From: Candidatus Vecturithrix granuli
GTDB taxonomy: Bacteria; Moduliflexota; Moduliflexia; Moduliflexales; Moduliflexaceae
Assembly (NCBI GenBank): GCA_000739535.1
Contig: DF820469.1
Coordinates: forward strand, 315,513-379,512
Direction of reading: 5' to 3'
Length of the DNA stretch: 64,000 bases
The notes below the pieces were generated by a model. The model worked only from the letters and a program-made list of their open reading frames with translations. It did not search any database and was not told the origin of the DNA. This document shows positions 51,724 to 60,710 of this stretch, in pieces. How positions within the stretch are numbered: position 1 is the stretch's first letter; every line of letters starts with the position of its first letter. A program made the position numbers and the translations under genes.

Positions 51724-52926
51724 TTAGACCTCTGGCCCGAAATGTTTGAGCATGACCAGGGGATCGGTTTCACTGTCATTCGTGATCACAATCCCATCCT
51801 GCGCCGCTTTGGCGGTCACAAAAATTTCATCATTGGTCATTTGTCCAAACCGAATCATGGCTGGCGCTTCAATATCAAGCACGCCGAATTTGCCCGTTCC
51901 CTGAACGACAATCGCACCATACGCCGCATTTTCTTTGATCGTTACAGAACGTTTCGGCAGGATTGTCAACTCTTTTGCGCCAAAATACTCAGAATTATAT
52001 ACGATATGATATTCTTCATACCCTTCAGCCCGCATTTCTTCCAGCGGCTTGACCGGTTTCGGGTCTAAATAATGGTTGGCGTAAAAATTCGGGTCAACGT
52101 TGGCTTCCCAATCGAGCATATTGACAATATAATCCAGATCGTGCTTATATTCTTCCGGCACATCTTTCACCAGCAAATCCCAGGGCGTGTACATATCCCA
52201 GACCAGAGATTGAAACATCGCAAACACGTCGGACGCGCGCTGCGGTTCATAAGTCAACAACGACCCCGGCGCATGGAGAATGCCGGGCGGAACGTCCCAA
52301 CCGCTGCCCGGTTTCAATTTATACGCGCTGGAAAGGTAGAGAATGCCGTTATCGCCTTTATCCCAGTTTTCCAGGCATTTTTTGACATCCTCTTTCGTGG
52401 TGCCCGGATTCAGGCCAAAGAAGGTATAGGGGAAGTAACCGCCGTGATTATTCAATTGGGGCGGAAAATAATAGCCTTCGGGTTTGCCTTTTTGGCCGAC
52501 GTTGGCGGCAGTTTCATCATCCTGGTGCATGTGGTGCGGCAGGGGTTCTTCATTATCGAAAAACTTGCTGAACATCAGCCAGCCGCCGAATTTTTGCATG
52601 ACCTCTTTGCCCAGAATGTCATTACCTGCCACTTCGATAGCGTCTTTCAAGAGCACCTTTTCGATCTGTCCGCCGTCGCGGAGATAAATATAACTCAAGC
52701 CTTCATCCGGCAGCGTTTCCGGGCCATTATCCGCTTTGGTGGTTGAGGCAAACCAGCGTTCATCAATGCCGCCGCGATGCGCGCCAAAGGCGTAATAATC
52801 CTGCGGATGCAATTTCAAGCGTTTCCCGGGGATGCAAAAAGCGCGCGGCACCCAGTTCGGCGCTAAGCGTAAAACCCCCTTGCCTTGCTCTAAAGCGTTT
52901 TGGATAATTTGTTGTGTCTTAGCCAT
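51724..52926 (-). CDS. Mannose-6-phosphate isomerase-like cupin protein
   Basis: The ATG at 52926 (MAKTQQIIQNALEQGKGVLR) is chosen because AGGAGG is 7 bases away; the ATG at 52932 is too close. The 400-residue protein has a cupin metal site: PLPHHMHQDDE (His/Glu ligands) and a second set around PGSGWDVPPGILHAPGSLL, plus a C-terminal cupin half (TIKENAAYGAIVVQGTGKFG). This fits class I mannose-6-phosphate-isomerase-like proteins. It presumably isomerises a sugar or sugar phosphate imported by the neighbouring transporters. Specificity is not determinable. Confidence 0.75.
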   Translation of the reverse strand: MAKTQQIIQNALEQGKGVLRLAPNWVPRAFCIPGKRLKLHPQDYYAFGAHRGGIDERWFASTTKADNGPETLPDEGLSYIYLRDGGQIEKVLLKDAIEVAGNDILGKEVMQKFGGWLMFSKFFDNEEPLPHHMHQDDETAANVGQKGKPEGYYFPPQLNNHGGYFPYTFFGLNPGTTKEDVKKCLENWDKGDNGILYLSSAYKLKPGSGWDVPPGILHAPGSLLTYEPQRASDVFAMFQSLVWDMYTPWDLLVKDVPEEYKHDLDYIVNMLDWEANVDPNFYANHYLDPKPVKPLEEMRAEGYEEYHIVYNSEYFGAKELTILPKRSVTIKENAAYGAIVVQGTGKFGVLDIEAPAMIRFGQMTNDEIFVTAKAAQDGIVITNDSETDPLVMLKHFGPEV

Positions 52927-53076
52927 CTTCATGCCTCCTAACGAATTATTCGGATGAAATTTCGTAAGGATTGATGCTTCTTTTTACAAAACTCATCCAT
53001 ATTTCAGCAAAGACTTCAAAAGTCTCAAAGGCTTTTGAAGCCTCAGAAGGTATAAATAATTTTGCTCAGGTACTTA

Positions 53077-54024
53077 TTACAAATTCAAGAGTACTTCTTC
53101 CCGTTCTCTGAAATACCTGGCAGTCTGCTGCACAAGTTTGTCAAGCAATTCTTTATTTGGTTTGCCATACATGGCCGGATACGGATCGCCGCCTGGTCCG
53201 AGCGGCTCCGGAGTCACAAAACAGCCATTCCGGTTATAGCCGATCAGATAGAGCGCCATGATAAGTGTATCCAGATCCAGGGCACCTTCCCCTAAAGCGC
53301 AGCGGTTGCTATCGGCGACATGCAGATTGGTCAGCATCTCTCCGGCCTCAAGAATGGCTTCACCGATATGCGTCTCTTCGGATTGCATGTGATAGACGTC
53401 GCCGTTGATATGCCTGACGCCCGGATGATTCACGGCCTGAATGTAGCGTTTCGCATCCGCGATGGTGTGGACGAAACTGACTTCGGCGGAACGAATCGGT
53501 TCTATGGCCGCTTTGACCGCGTGCGTTGTAAACAGATCCGCGACAAGTTGCAAGGTTTCGACGCTGCGATCAAATTCCATATTGTCATACGCCGCAGGCC
53601 GTCCGACCGCGCCGGGGACAACCAGAATATAACTCGCGCCAACCGCTGCCGCGAACGGCACTTCCCGTTTCAGGTAATCCAGCGCGGCCTGCCGGTGGAT
53701 TGCGCGGTTGCTGGATAAATCATTCTCGACTGAAAACATCCCGCAAATCCCGGCCACTTTGAGATTGTGCTCGCCGAGAATGTTGAGCGTTTCTTGCGGT
53801 TTATACCCCAGATCAGTGCCATAATGGTTGCCATGCAGTTCAATATACTGAATTCCCGCTTGTTGCAGCCGCGCCGCGGAATCTGCCAGGGATTCCATGC
53901 CAAAGCCCCAGTTACTCCAGGAGAGATTCAGGCGTTGCGCAAATTTCTCCGGGTGGTTTTTCTTGGCATTCAGAAACGCTGTTTGAATTTTCTCATTTTT
54001 GATTTCAAAATTTTGCTTTTGCAT
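53077..54024 (-). CDS. Sugar phosphate isomerase/epimerase (AP endonuclease 2-type TIM barrel)
   Basis: The 315-residue protein is a xylose-isomerase-like TIM barrel: LQQAGIQYIELHGNHYG, GICGMFSVENDLSS, VGASYILVVPGAVGRP, AAIEPIRSAEVSF (metal-binding Glu), HINGDVYHMQ (His/Asp) and NLHVADSNRCALGEGALD (His, Glu). Family members epimerise or isomerise ketoses such as tagatose or psicose. It lies between the fucU-like gene and the cupin gene on the same strand, so they are likely one catabolic operon controlled by the LacI regulator at 58366. Confidence 0.85.
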   Translation of the reverse strand: MQKQNFEIKNEKIQTAFLNAKKNHPEKFAQRLNLSWSNWGFGMESLADSAARLQQAGIQYIELHGNHYGTDLGYKPQETLNILGEHNLKVAGICGMFSVENDLSSNRAIHRQAALDYLKREVPFAAAVGASYILVVPGAVGRPAAYDNMEFDRSVETLQLVADLFTTHAVKAAIEPIRSAEVSFVHTIADAKRYIQAVNHPGVRHINGDVYHMQSEETHIGEAILEAGEMLTNLHVADSNRCALGEGALDLDTLIMALYLIGYNRNGCFVTPEPLGPGGDPYPAMYGKPNKELLDKLVQQTARYFREREEVLLNL

Positions 54025-54099
54025 GCGTTGCAGCCCTCCTTCATCTGTTTTGGTCCTTTGGCGATTTCGGATTTTGGAATACCCTCCTGACCTGAAAAA

Positions 54100-54537
54100 T
54101 TATGCGACCACGACGCCTTTTTTCAAAATAATATTCGCATATAAGGCGCGCTCGCTTGTGGCGACCACGGCGAAAGCTTTTCTGGCGCGTTCATAAAACG
54201 CAAATCGCGCCTCAAACTCAAAATCGCTAAAATGGTTGTCGTGCTTTCGAATGATTGTGCGATACTCCTCCCATATTGTCGGTTGCGTGGAATCTCCCGG
54301 CACAACTTCCATCAGCGCCACAGGGTACTCGACAAAGGTATCCAAAGGAAGCAGTTGCAGAATGGCATCTAATAATTCAGGCATCGCATGTCCGTCGCAC
54401 CGTACCAGGCGTTTAGGTTTAGCATACGCAGCGGCCGGAAAATTGCCATCGCCGAGCACCAATTCGTCGCCATGTCCCATTTCCATCAGCACCCGCATTA
54501 AATCGGGAGAAATAATCGGGGGAATGCCTTTTAACAT
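54100..54537 (-). CDS. fucU: RbsD/FucU-family sugar mutarotase
   Basis: The ATG at 54537 (MLKGIPPIISPDLMRVLMEM) follows GAGGAGA; the longer open frame upstream runs through a GC-rich repeat. The 145-residue protein has the FucU signature MGHGDELVLGDGNFPAAAYA (catalytic His/Asp region), LVRCDGHAMPELLDAIL and YPVALMEVVPGD. It interconverts sugar anomers after uptake, typically fucose or ribose. It follows the binding-protein gene of system C. Confidence 0.82.
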   Translation of the reverse strand: MLKGIPPIISPDLMRVLMEMGHGDELVLGDGNFPAAAYAKPKRLVRCDGHAMPELLDAILQLLPLDTFVEYPVALMEVVPGDSTQPTIWEEYRTIIRKHDNHFSDFEFEARFAFYERARKAFAVVATSERALYANIILKKGVVVA

Positions 54538-54592
54538 CAGTGATCTCCTCTTGCTCCCTGACAGGCTTTGATGAACATACAGAAAATCATTC

Positions 54593-54645
54593 GGAACCCC
54601 ATCCCCGGCCCCTCTCCTTTGGGGAGGGGCCGGGGATGGGGTTCC
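54593..54645. repeat. GC-rich perfect hairpin between SBP and fucU
   Basis: GGAACCCCATCCCCGGCCCC and GGGGCCGGGGATGGGGTTCC are exact complements and the arms extend a few bases further around a short TTT-containing loop. It separates the system C binding protein from the catabolic genes and should reduce read-through. Confidence 0.85.
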
Positions 54646-54684
54646 GGACAACGCCCATAACGACTGTCAGGGGTTCGTGGCAGG

Positions 54685-55641
54685 TTAGAATTTATCCGGC
54701 GTTTGCAGCAGTTTCTGCGTTTCCGGTTTATCATAATTCTCTGCCGTGATCACAGCGACCGGAATCTGAATCTTTTTGTTATCAATAGCTCCGCCTTTGA
54801 TGATCGTATCCAGCAATTCAACACCGCGATAGCCCATTTGATAGGGATCCTGGGCGATAATCCCATGAATTACGCCTTCTTCGAACAGAGGCAGCACTTC
54901 AGGGCTGGGGTCAAACGTGACCAGCTTGATTTTTTTGTCCAGACCTCGGGCTTTCAAGGCTTGCGCGGCTCCGACTCCCATCGGCGCGGCTGCGGAGAAA
55001 ATACCGTTAATATCTGGATTCGAGGTCAACAAATCCGAGGTGATATTCATAGCCGTCGCCGCTTCTGCCGAAGTCCACTGGACGGGCAATAACACGATAT
55101 CAGGGTATTCCTGAATCGCTTTGATGAAACCTTCGCTGCGCTGCACGCCAGTTTCCGAACCAGCGGTAATCCCTAAGTTGATCACTTTGCCTTTGCCGCC
55201 GATCATTTCAGCCAGCAATTTTCCGGCTTTGTATGCGCCGTCAAAATTATCGGTCGTGATGCTGGCATAGGGGGCGTCGGAATCAACGCCGGAATCCACC
55301 ATGATGATCGGCACGCCGTCTTTAATCGCCTGTTCAACCGGCGGCACCAAAGCTTTGGCGTCAGTTGCAGCCATTAAAATCCCGGCGGGTTTGGAGGCGG
55401 CAATATTACTCACCAGACTCACCTGCCCTGCGATTTCCGATTCCCGCGCCACGCCCTGATAATCTATTTTATAGCCTAATTCATTGCCTTTATCAGCCGC
55501 GCCTTTTCGGAGAAAGAGCCAGTAAGTCACATCCGTTGATTTCGGAATAAAAACGATTGTATCCGATTTTTGCGCAAAGACAGCAGCAGCGAATGAAAGC
55601 ACAAACATGGTCACGAGTAATGCAACGATATACTTTTTCAT
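54685..55641 (-). CDS. Sugar ABC transporter substrate-binding protein, system C
   Basis: The ATG at 55641 (MKKYIVALLVTMFVLSFAAA) follows GGGAGG; 318 residues. A signal peptide ending at VFA-QKS precedes a periplasmic binding protein with IVFIPKSTDVTYWLFLRKGA, KPAGILMAATDAKALVPPV, MVDSGVDSDAPYASITTDN, GIFSAAAPMGVGAAQAL and VTFDPSPEVLPLF. It belongs to the LacI/GalR-like binding-protein group that works with RbsA/RbsC-type importers. The substrate is likely a pentose or deoxyhexose given the fucU neighbour. Confidence 0.88.
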   Translation of the reverse strand: MKKYIVALLVTMFVLSFAAAVFAQKSDTIVFIPKSTDVTYWLFLRKGAADKGNELGYKIDYQGVARESEIAGQVSLVSNIAASKPAGILMAATDAKALVPPVEQAIKDGVPIIMVDSGVDSDAPYASITTDNFDGAYKAGKLLAEMIGGKGKVINLGITAGSETGVQRSEGFIKAIQEYPDIVLLPVQWTSAEAATAMNITSDLLTSNPDINGIFSAAAPMGVGAAQALKARGLDKKIKLVTFDPSPEVLPLFEEGVIHGIIAQDPYQMGYRGVELLDTIIKGGAIDNKKIQIPVAVITAENYDKPETQKLLQTPDKF

Positions 55642-55814
55642 AGAATTTCCTCCCTGAATACTCCGGCCGCTCTGCCAGCCTGCCATGTTTACAACATGAG
55701 GCCGACATCGCCTGAGTCTATGTTCTTGTCAATTGTTCATCGTTTTTGAAAAATTCGATTTTTCTCTACAAATCAACTTCGAAAAGAACTATCACCTCCC
55801 TTTTTACAGAAACG

Positions 55815-56795
55815 TTAATTCCTTCTGCGGATTTGATCAATGGCGACAGCGATGATGATAATCAGACCATTGACCACATATTGCCAGAACGCATATACAC
55901 CCAGAATATTCAAGCCGTTTCTGATAGTTGTGACGATCAAGGCCCCGATCAATGTGGCGATAATGTCACCCTCACCGCCGAACAGACTGGTGCCGCCAAT
56001 CACGACCGCACCGATAGCCAATAATTCATAGCCCGCGCCGCCAGCCGGTTGAATCGTGCCGAGACGCGCAGATTCAATCACGCCGGCAATCGCGGTTAAC
56101 ATGCCGCACACCATATAAATTCCAAGCGTCACATGATTGATATTAATACCTGATAAGCGGGTCGCTTCGGCATTGCTGCCGATAGCATAAGTAAATCGGC
56201 CGAATTTGGTATATTTCAGCACCCAAAACGCCAGCAGAAAGATGATCGCCACAATAATGGTCGGCACCGGGATGATCCCCCAAATTTTCCCCTGACCGAT
56301 CCACATATATCCCTTTGTCAAACCATAAATCGGGATGCCTTTACATAGAATCAGCGCAAATCCTCTGGCAATCCCCATCATTCCTAACGTTGCCACAAAA
56401 GGCGGAACTTTTAATTTCGTGATGCACGCGCCATTCACCAGTCCGGCAAAGGTACCCGCAAGAATGGACACGATAATAGCAAGCAGGGTATTGCCCGTGA
56501 ATTGAAAAGCCAGGCCGCCCACAATCGAAGAAAATGCAAATACCGAACCGACCGAAAGATCGATGCCGCCGGAAAAAATGACAAACGTTTCTCCGGCCGC
56601 AATAATCGCAAATACGGCGGATTGAAGCGTAATCTCAAAGAGATTGTTCACTGTGAAAAAATAGGGGGACAGAAATGAGAGAATCACCCAGATGAGCAGC
56701 AGGATGATAAACATCGAAAAAGTCTGTTTTCTGAGCAATTCGCCCAGATACGCTCCGGGAGATGACGATGTGCTGGCAAATTTATTTGGTTCCAT
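55815..56795 (-). CDS. Sugar ABC transporter permease (RbsC family), system C
   Basis: The 326-residue polytopic protein contains IFSGGIDLSVGSVFAFSSIV, CITKLKVPPFVATLGMMGIA and VVIGGTSLFGGEGDIIATL, the three most conserved blocks of the family. It pairs with the ATPase at 56822 and the binding protein at 54685. Its ribosome-binding site is weak, 26 bases after the ATPase stop. Confidence 0.88.
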   Translation of the reverse strand: MEPNKFASTSSSPGAYLGELLRKQTFSMFIILLLIWVILSFLSPYFFTVNNLFEITLQSAVFAIIAAGETFVIFSGGIDLSVGSVFAFSSIVGGLAFQFTGNTLLAIIVSILAGTFAGLVNGACITKLKVPPFVATLGMMGIARGFALILCKGIPIYGLTKGYMWIGQGKIWGIIPVPTIIVAIIFLLAFWVLKYTKFGRFTYAIGSNAEATRLSGININHVTLGIYMVCGMLTAIAGVIESARLGTIQPAGGAGYELLAIGAVVIGGTSLFGGEGDIIATLIGALIVTTIRNGLNILGVYAFWQYVVNGLIIIIAVAIDQIRRRN

Positions 56796-56821
56796 ATTGT
56801 GTTCTCATCGTGTAATGATCG

Positions 56822-58312
56822 TTAGTGAGTCGTTAAACAATATTCCATAACACGTTGTTTTGTGGTCTCTTTCGGATTCAGCTCAGCCACAAATTTCCCC
56901 TGCGCCATAACCAGAATCCGGTCTGAAATATTGAGAATTTCCTGAATATCACTGGAAATGAAAAGTATCGCTTTTTGCGTTTCTCTGACAAACTGATGAA
57001 TCAACTCATAAATCTCTTCTCTGGCCCCCACGTCAATCCCTATCGTGGGTTCGTCTAAAATCAGGAATTGACACTCTGCGGACAGCCATTTGGCAAAGAC
57101 GACTTTTTGCTTGTTGCCGCCGCTCAAATATTTCACATATTGCGACATACTGGCAGCTTTGATGCGCAAATGTTGAATAGAGTTGTTGGCAAGCTGTTTT
57201 TCTTTGCGATTGCTAAAGAGCGCGCTCCTGAGCTTTGCTAAAAACACCAGCGAGATGTTTTCTTTCACCCCCATATTGAGGCACAATCCGTCAACATCTC
57301 TGTCTTCAGGGAGGTAGCCTATTCCCATCTGAATCGCGTGTTTAGGAGATTGAATCCGGACGTCAGATTTGTCCAGCGTCATTTCGCCCGCATGTAAAGG
57401 ATCGATGCCGAAGATGGCGCGGGCCAGCTCAGTTTTTCCTGACCCAACTAATCCTGTTAGTCCCAGGATTTCCCCTTTGTGTACTGTGAAATTCAGATCG
57501 TGAAGCACGTTATGGATTGTGATATGACGAAATTCAAAGAACGGATCGCGTGTCGCCATTTCGCGGCTTCTGGTAGTTCGGCGAATTTCATGGCCGGTCA
57601 TCAAACTCACAATCTGATTTAACTCGATTCCTTCGACATCGAGGGTTTCAACATTCATTCCATCGCGCAGGATCGTGATGCGATCCCCGATTTGTTTGAT
57701 TTCTTCAAGTTTGTGCGAAATGTAAATAATGCCGATCCCCTGTTGTTTCAATTCATGGATCAAGGCGAACAGGAGTTCGATTTCTTGTTTGCTGATGGCC
57801 GCCGTCGGCTCATCCATGATCAGGATTTTCGCATGTTTGGAGAGTGCAATCGCAATTTCCAACATCTGCTTTTCAGCGACGCTTAAATCCTGCACTTTCC
57901 GTTTGGGGTCCATGGCAAATCGAATGGTTGCTAAAACTTCTTGCGCTCTGGCATACACCTCTTTCCAGGCAATGACGCCGCGTCGGACGGCAAAATCGGA
58001 CAGAGAAATATTCTCGGCCACGCTCAGGTGCGGAATAAGGTGAAAATTCTGGTAGATAGTAACAATCCCGTGTTCACTCGCTTTTTTGGGATTATAAGAA
58101 GTTGGATCGATTTTCTGCCCTTCAATCAGAATGTCGCCCAAATCTAAACGATAGGCCCCGCTCAGGATTTTGATCAGGGTTGATTTCCCGGCGCCATTCT
58201 CACCCAGAAGAATGTGGACTTCTCCGGCAGAAAGATCGAAGTTGACATTCTTTAACACCTTCACCCCAAAGAAGGCTTTATGAATGTTCTGCATGGACAG
58301 AAGGTTTGACAT
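56822..58312 (-). CDS. Sugar ABC transporter ATPase (RbsA family, two domains), system C
   Basis: The 496-residue protein has two ABC domains: GENGAGKSTLIKILSGAY and DEPTAAIS in the first, GLVGSGKTELARAIFG, LSGGNKQKVVFAKW and DEPTIGIDVGAREE in the second. First gene of transporter C, directly downstream of the LacI gene and preceded by the palindromic operator at 58333-58362. Confidence 0.88.
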   Translation of the reverse strand: MSNLLSMQNIHKAFFGVKVLKNVNFDLSAGEVHILLGENGAGKSTLIKILSGAYRLDLGDILIEGQKIDPTSYNPKKASEHGIVTIYQNFHLIPHLSVAENISLSDFAVRRGVIAWKEVYARAQEVLATIRFAMDPKRKVQDLSVAEKQMLEIAIALSKHAKILIMDEPTAAISKQEIELLFALIHELKQQGIGIIYISHKLEEIKQIGDRITILRDGMNVETLDVEGIELNQIVSLMTGHEIRRTTRSREMATRDPFFEFRHITIHNVLHDLNFTVHKGEILGLTGLVGSGKTELARAIFGIDPLHAGEMTLDKSDVRIQSPKHAIQMGIGYLPEDRDVDGLCLNMGVKENISLVFLAKLRSALFSNRKEKQLANNSIQHLRIKAASMSQYVKYLSGGNKQKVVFAKWLSAECQFLILDEPTIGIDVGAREEIYELIHQFVRETQKAILFISSDIQEILNISDRILVMAQGKFVAELNPKETTKQRVMEYCLTTH

Positions 58313-58332
58313 GGTTTATATGCCTTTTTTGC

Positions 58333-58362
58333 TTTGCAAACGATTGTGCAATCGTTTGCAAA
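58333..58362. promoter_or_regulatory. LacI-type operator upstream of transporter C
   Basis: TTTGCAAACGATTG and its exact complement CAATCGTTTGCAAA flank a central TG: a 30-base dyad in the short gap between lacI-type regulator and ATPase gene. It shares the ACG/CGT half-sites with the operator at 59409-59426. Confidence 0.75.
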
Positions 58363-58365
58363 TAA

Positions 58366-59367
58366 TTAAATCTGCCTGGTCGTTTCACGCACAATTAACT
58401 CTGGTTCCAGGACAATGGCTTTTTCTAAAATCGGCTGTCCTTGTTTCTGGAGCAAAATCAACTCGACCGCTTTTTCGCTCATGGCTTGAAAAGGCTGCCG
58501 GATTGTCGTCAACGCCGGAGTCATCATGGTGGCTAAAATAATATCATCCATCCCCATGACCGACATCTGCTGGGGCACATTTATGCCCTGTTTATAGAGT
58601 TCTTTCATTACGCCGGCCGCCATAACGTCATTATGCGCCCAGATCGCGGTAACTTTCAGGGGATGCTGCCGAAAAAACGCCGCACCTTTCATGCCGGATT
58701 CCAGTTTAAAATCACCCTCAAAGATATGGGTGTCGTCAAATTCAAGCTGATGCTTGAGCAAGGTATCTTTGAAGCCCTTCACACGTTCTCGACACAAGGT
58801 AATATTTAATGGCCCGGTCAAACAGCCCATCTGTCTATGGCCTGAGCTGATGAAATGTTCGGCCGCCAACACACCAGCGCGATAATTATTGACCACGACC
58901 GTGGGCACGCTCTCATCCTCCAACGCTCTGTCAATCACGACAATCGGGATATTGCGTTTATTCAGAATACGCAAGACACGACTTTCATCGGAAACGCGAG
59001 AAAAAATAATGCCATCCACGCTACGACGCAGCAAACTATCAATGAAACGCTCTTCAATATCGGGATTGTCGAGATTGTTGCCCAGGATCAGGTTAAAATC
59101 GTGGCGAGCCGCGCTTTCTTCAATGTATTTGATGATATACGCAAAGGCATGGAGGGGCACAAAATCGGGAACGACCAACCCAATCAAATTGCCGCTTTTC
59201 AGGCGTAGCCCTTTTGCCAGCAGATTCGGCCGGTAATTGAGTTTTTTGATCGCTTCTTCAACACGCTGCCGGGTACGTTGATCCACAGGGATATTCTGGT
59301 TGATGACACGCGACACGGTGGAAATGGAAACCTCGGCTAATCGGGCAACATCTTTCATGGAACTCAT
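58366..59367 (-). CDS. LacI-family transcriptional regulator
   Basis: The ATG at 59367 (MSSMKDVARLAEVSISTVSR) follows GAGGGAA; 333 residues. N-terminal LacI helix-turn-helix and hinge (MKDVARLAEVSISTVSRVIN, RRPNLLAKGLR-like region), then a periplasmic-binding-type effector domain (IGLVVPDFVPLHAFAYIIKY, VDGIIFSRVSDES, FISSGHRQMGCLTGP, AIWAHNDVMAAGVMKEL, MGMDDIILATMMTPALTTI). It should repress the downstream transporter and catabolic genes until the sugar is present, binding the two dyads at 58333-58362 and 59409-59426. Confidence 0.92.
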   Translation of the reverse strand: MSSMKDVARLAEVSISTVSRVINQNIPVDQRTRQRVEEAIKKLNYRPNLLAKGLRLKSGNLIGLVVPDFVPLHAFAYIIKYIEESAARHDFNLILGNNLDNPDIEERFIDSLLRRSVDGIIFSRVSDESRVLRILNKRNIPIVVIDRALEDESVPTVVVNNYRAGVLAAEHFISSGHRQMGCLTGPLNITLCRERVKGFKDTLLKHQLEFDDTHIFEGDFKLESGMKGAAFFRQHPLKVTAIWAHNDVMAAGVMKELYKQGINVPQQMSVMGMDDIILATMMTPALTTIRQPFQAMSEKAVELILLQKQGQPILEKAIVLEPELIVRETTRQI

Positions 59368-59408
59368 AGCATTCCCTCGAACGAATGTAACATGTTGCTG
59401 GTGATGAG

Positions 59409-59449
59409 AACGTTTGTGCAAACGTTATCATGCAAGAGAATTCTGTCAA
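59409..59449 (-). promoter_or_regulatory. Promoter and autoregulatory operator of the LacI-type gene
   Basis: On the minus strand TTGACA (59449-59444) is followed ~16 bases later by a TAACGT -10-like box that overlaps the dyad AACGTTTG-TG-CAAACGTT (59409-59426). The operator lies ~42 bases upstream of the ATG, so bound repressor would block its own promoter. Confidence 0.65.
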
Positions 59450-59516
59450 GAAAAATTTGGAAATTTTTGATAAATTTGAAAGGGCTATCGTGATAAAGTA
59501 TGCGGCCGATTCTCGC

Positions 59517-60710
59517 TTATGTGCGTGTACTTAATACCAGATAGAAACCAGCAGAAGCAAAGATAATGTGAGAAATCCATGCGGCCAGTAAGGGAGGTAA
59601 AATATGGGCATGCCCCAGGGAAATCGCCATTTGCAAAATAATCCAGTAGGTTAGTCCGATGAAAACGCTTAATCCCACACCAAAAGCAGCTCCGCTCCTG
59701 GGAGATTTCAGGGCAAAAGGAAAACCGATAATGACCATGACCAGACTAACGAAGGGATATGAAAGTTTGGCGCGTAAATCAACGATATACTCCGACATGT
59801 CATAACCGGAAGCGGTAAGCGTTTGAATGTAACGCGCTAATTCTCGATAGTTCATATCTTCCGGCTTTTTAGTGTCCCGTCGAAATTCTTCAAAAGAGTG
59901 GGGGATGACATAATCCCGACGCCTTTGAAACTGGATAATGGACTGATGCTGTCCCGGCTCAAGTGAACGTTCAGCGCCCTGATATAAGGTCCAGGTTCCA
60001 AGGTTTTCCTCAGCAACTTCCCCGTTTTCTGGAGAAAAGAAAAAATCAAGTGGATTTTTCGGCAAGAATTTTTTCCACCCTTCAGATGGCTGCTCATTCT
60101 TATTTTTGGGAGGATGATATCTGGCCTGCTCGGCATCTAATCGTTTAATTGGCAGAAATTGATCATTAAGTTCAAACACGGTAAGTCCCTGAATTCCTAG
60201 TTTTTCCGGAATAAGGGCATTGATGTAATAAATCCGATTGTTTTCATTTCCTCGAAACCAGATTTGAATTTTAGCCATTTGGCGGGTATCTGGTTTCTGT
60301 TTCATAATCCGTTTACATTCTTCAGTAATCTGATTCGCTGTCGGCACCACAAATTCATTCAAACCGAGCATCAGCACGCTCATCACAAAACCGATGACCA
60401 ACAGCGGCGCCATCAGTCGGTAAATGCTGACCCCGCCCGCTAACATGGCGATGATCTCGCTGTTGCGGGCAAATCGTCCAGTGACTAACAGGGTCGTCAG
60501 AAGAATGGAGATCGGGGTGATCATGAATAACACCAGGGGAATCCGGGCCAGAAAAAAAGTAATCGTGACAGAGAAAGGGGGCTTATACTCAACAATGTCA
60601 TCAACACGTTCAAAGATGTCAACAACGGTTGAGACCAGAACCAGGGCGATGATCCCAAATACAAACATTTTGAGAAATTCACGGCTGATATAACGATCAA
60701 GAATCTTCAT
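59517..60710 (-). CDS. lptG: LPS export ABC transporter permease LptG
   Basis: The ATG at 60710 (MKILDRYISREFLKMFVFG) overlaps the lptF stop as ATGA; 397 residues. YjgP/YjgQ-family topology: three N-terminal membrane segments (FGIIALVLVSTVVDIF, FFLARIPLVLFMITPISIL, a third at ~100-120), a large periplasmic jelly-roll domain (~residues 140-300) and three C-terminal segments including SYPFVSLVMVIIGFPFAL. With LptF and LptB2 it extracts LPS from the inner membrane, evidence of an LPS-bearing outer membrane. Confidence 0.9.
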   Translation of the reverse strand: MKILDRYISREFLKMFVFGIIALVLVSTVVDIFERVDDIVEYKPPFSVTITFFLARIPLVLFMITPISILLTTLLVTGRFARNSEIIAMLAGGVSIYRLMAPLLVIGFVMSVLMLGLNEFVVPTANQITEECKRIMKQKPDTRQMAKIQIWFRGNENNRIYYINALIPEKLGIQGLTVFELNDQFLPIKRLDAEQARYHPPKNKNEQPSEGWKKFLPKNPLDFFFSPENGEVAEENLGTWTLYQGAERSLEPGQHQSIIQFQRRRDYVIPHSFEEFRRDTKKPEDMNYRELARYIQTLTASGYDMSEYIVDLRAKLSYPFVSLVMVIIGFPFALKSPRSGAAFGVGLSVFIGLTYWIILQMAISLGHAHILPPLLAAWISHIIFASAGFYLVLSTRT

